Below are positions 22,724 through 23,701 of a stretch of 23,701 nt of DNA, piece by piece (the stretch's first letter is position 1; each line of letters opens with the position of its first letter). Made by a program: the position numbers and the translations under genes. The notes beneath the pieces are model-generated. The model saw nothing but the letters and a program-made list of their open reading frames with translations. It did no database searches and was not told the DNA's origin. Origin of the DNA: Fen-7 sp041494285 (GTDB taxonomy: Archaea; Halobacteriota; Methanosarcinia; Methanotrichales; Methanotrichaceae); contig JBGQAL010000022.1 in NCBI GenBank assembly GCA_041494285.1, positions 1 to 23,701 on the forward strand. Reading direction: 5' to 3'.

Positions 22724-23701
22724 TTAAATAACCTCACACGTTATCTCAGGTAGTTCCTCCAAACCTTCGGGAGCAACTCCTTTTATAGATGATTCATCAT
22801 ATAATGATATGAAGAGCATTAGGCACTCTCTTATATGCCTTGTGATAAGGAAGTTATTCTTCACATTCGCTTTACCGTTTATTCCAAGCCTCCTTGCGTA
22901 ATCCGGTTCCATGAGGAGCTTTTTCAAATAATAGACTGTGTCATCAAAAGAATTTGTAAGGATGCCAGATTGATTGTGGTTTATCTGTAGCGGAATTCCT
23001 CCAACTGCCGATGCTATGACCGGTTTAGCTTTCCATAGTGCTTCAGTAACGGTCAATCCAAATCCTTCCCTAAGCGAATTTTGAAGGACGACTGTGGATG
23101 CTCTTTGAAGTGCATTGACCTCCAGATCGCTTGAAGGCGGAAGATCTATTACATGAATATCCGTATCACTCTCAGCTTCTCTATTGACCTTCTCTAAAAT
23201 ACCTGGGCCTTCAGGGTCGTCTGTAGCTCCACCCCCAGCGAGGACAAGTTGACAATCAATGCCTTTTTTGACCTCCTTATAAACGTCTATTACGCCGCAA
23301 GGATTCTTCAGTTTATCAAACCGAGAGATTTGGGTGACTATCGGCCGATCATAATCGATTTCGAAGCGATTGAGAACTGACGCAATTGTGCCGTCAGACA
23401 GCTCTTTATTCTTTTCGCTTAATGGATCAATTGATGGCGAGATAATCTTTTGTGTAGTGCCTAGTGTTCTTTGAAGATATTTTTTGTTCGAAAAGAGTGC
23501 ACAGTCATATTGTCCAATATAGTGTTTAAGAAAATTCAATGGGCGCATCTGAGGCTCAGTTAAATCAATATGACATCTCCAAACCCATTTTGTCCCATTA
23601 TTACCTTTCTTTTCGATTAGAGCAATAGGTTGAGGATCGTGGATGAATGTGATGTCTCCATAAAAATCGGTCATTTCTGCATTCATCTGATTTATTTCTA
23701 A
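22724..23701 (-). CDS. GT4 glycosyltransferase, trehalose-synthase (TreT) type, partial
   Basis: The frame stays open to the right edge (the codons before the internal ATG 23686 read LEINQ), so the N-terminal part, probably about 90 residues, lies outside. What is visible matches the GT4 trehalose-synthase family. Landmarks, numbered from the internal Met, are FIHDPQP (14-20), WVWRCHIDLTEP (34-45), SPSIDPLSEKN (83-93), VTQISRFDKLKNP (117-129), the EX7E nucleotide-sugar motif from Glu207 to Glu215 in EGFGLTVTE, and GGIPLQ (229-234). TreT joins NDP-glucose and glucose to trehalose; related enzymes use other sugars, so a compatible-solute role is likely but not proven. It lies 86 nt upstream (in coordinate terms, to the right) of the Tyr-rich protein gene, on the same strand. 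Confidence 0.88.
   Translation of the reverse strand, partial: LEINQMNAEMTDFYGDITFIHDPQPIALIEKKGNNGTKWVWRCHIDLTEPQMRPLNFLKHYIGQYDCALFSNKKYLQRTLGTTQKIISPSIDPLSEKNKELSDGTIASVLNRFEIDYDRPIVTQISRFDKLKNPCGVIDVYKEVKKGIDCQLVLAGGGATDDPEGPGILEKVNREAESDTDIHVIDLPPSSDLEVNALQRASTVVLQNSLREGFGLTVTEALWKAKPVIASAVGGIPLQINHNQSGILTNSFDDTVYYLKKLLMEPDYARRLGINGKANVKNNFLITRHIRECLMLFISLYDESSIKGVAPEGLEELPEITCEVI

Noticed and set aside
1..23701. CRISPR array
   Set aside because: No regularly spaced short direct repeats with unique spacers were seen anywhere.

Overview
The window reads as a chromosomal piece of a methanogenic archaeon of the order Methanosarcinales, most likely a Methanotrichaceae (Methanothrix/Methanosaeta) relative. 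The reasons are a membrane-anchored protein with two Methanosarcina-type S-layer duplication domains, a small basic protein of the methanogen DUF5350 type, a tRNA-Pro without encoded CCA, archaeal BRE/TATA promoters that often sit about 25 nt before the start codon, and a methanogen-style split aconitase-family subunit. The genus is an inference; no rRNA or methanogenesis gene is present.

Left part (1-3540): an accessory, decaying region. It holds the 3' end of a transposase, a broken AAA ATPase gene with an intact Walker A motif, several short coding remnants, and an intact two-gene unit for a protealysin-like M4 metalloprotease and its emfourin-type inhibitor. This unit lies between two direct copies of the 3' part of a PHP-phosphoesterase gene (896-1278 and 3542-3924, no indels). 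The geometry looks like integration into, or recombination at, the 3' part of the PHP gene.

Central metabolism (3541-8626, minus strand): a compact operon runs aclB, aclA (4-nt overlap), an aconitase/isopropylmalate dehydratase large subunit (4 nt later) and the intact PHP gene (13 nt later). The first two encode a complete two-subunit ATP-citrate lyase. The third gene could act on citrate or on a related 2- or 3-hydroxy tricarboxylate. Divergent from this operon is a zinc-ribbon SAM-methyltransferase-like gene.

Middle (9810-16879): tRNA-Pro(TGG), a flippase-like membrane protein, the DUF5350 protein, a long sparsely coding interval with a strong candidate for an undescribed structured RNA (12284-12386), a secreted protein, a DUF1624 acyltransferase-like membrane protein, a VOC-fold protein, a frameshifted ATP-grasp gene, a nested inverted repeat, and an AMMECR1 protein.

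Right part (16880-23701): a cell-envelope region. A strong TATA promoter drives an 1106-residue S-layer-type protein with a long Thr/Ser/Asn-rich N-terminal stretch. It is followed by two more secreted proteins (one with a Pro/Gln/Tyr-rich tail) that converge on a shared hairpin terminator, and by a partial GT4 glycosyltransferase of the trehalose synthase type that runs off the right edge.
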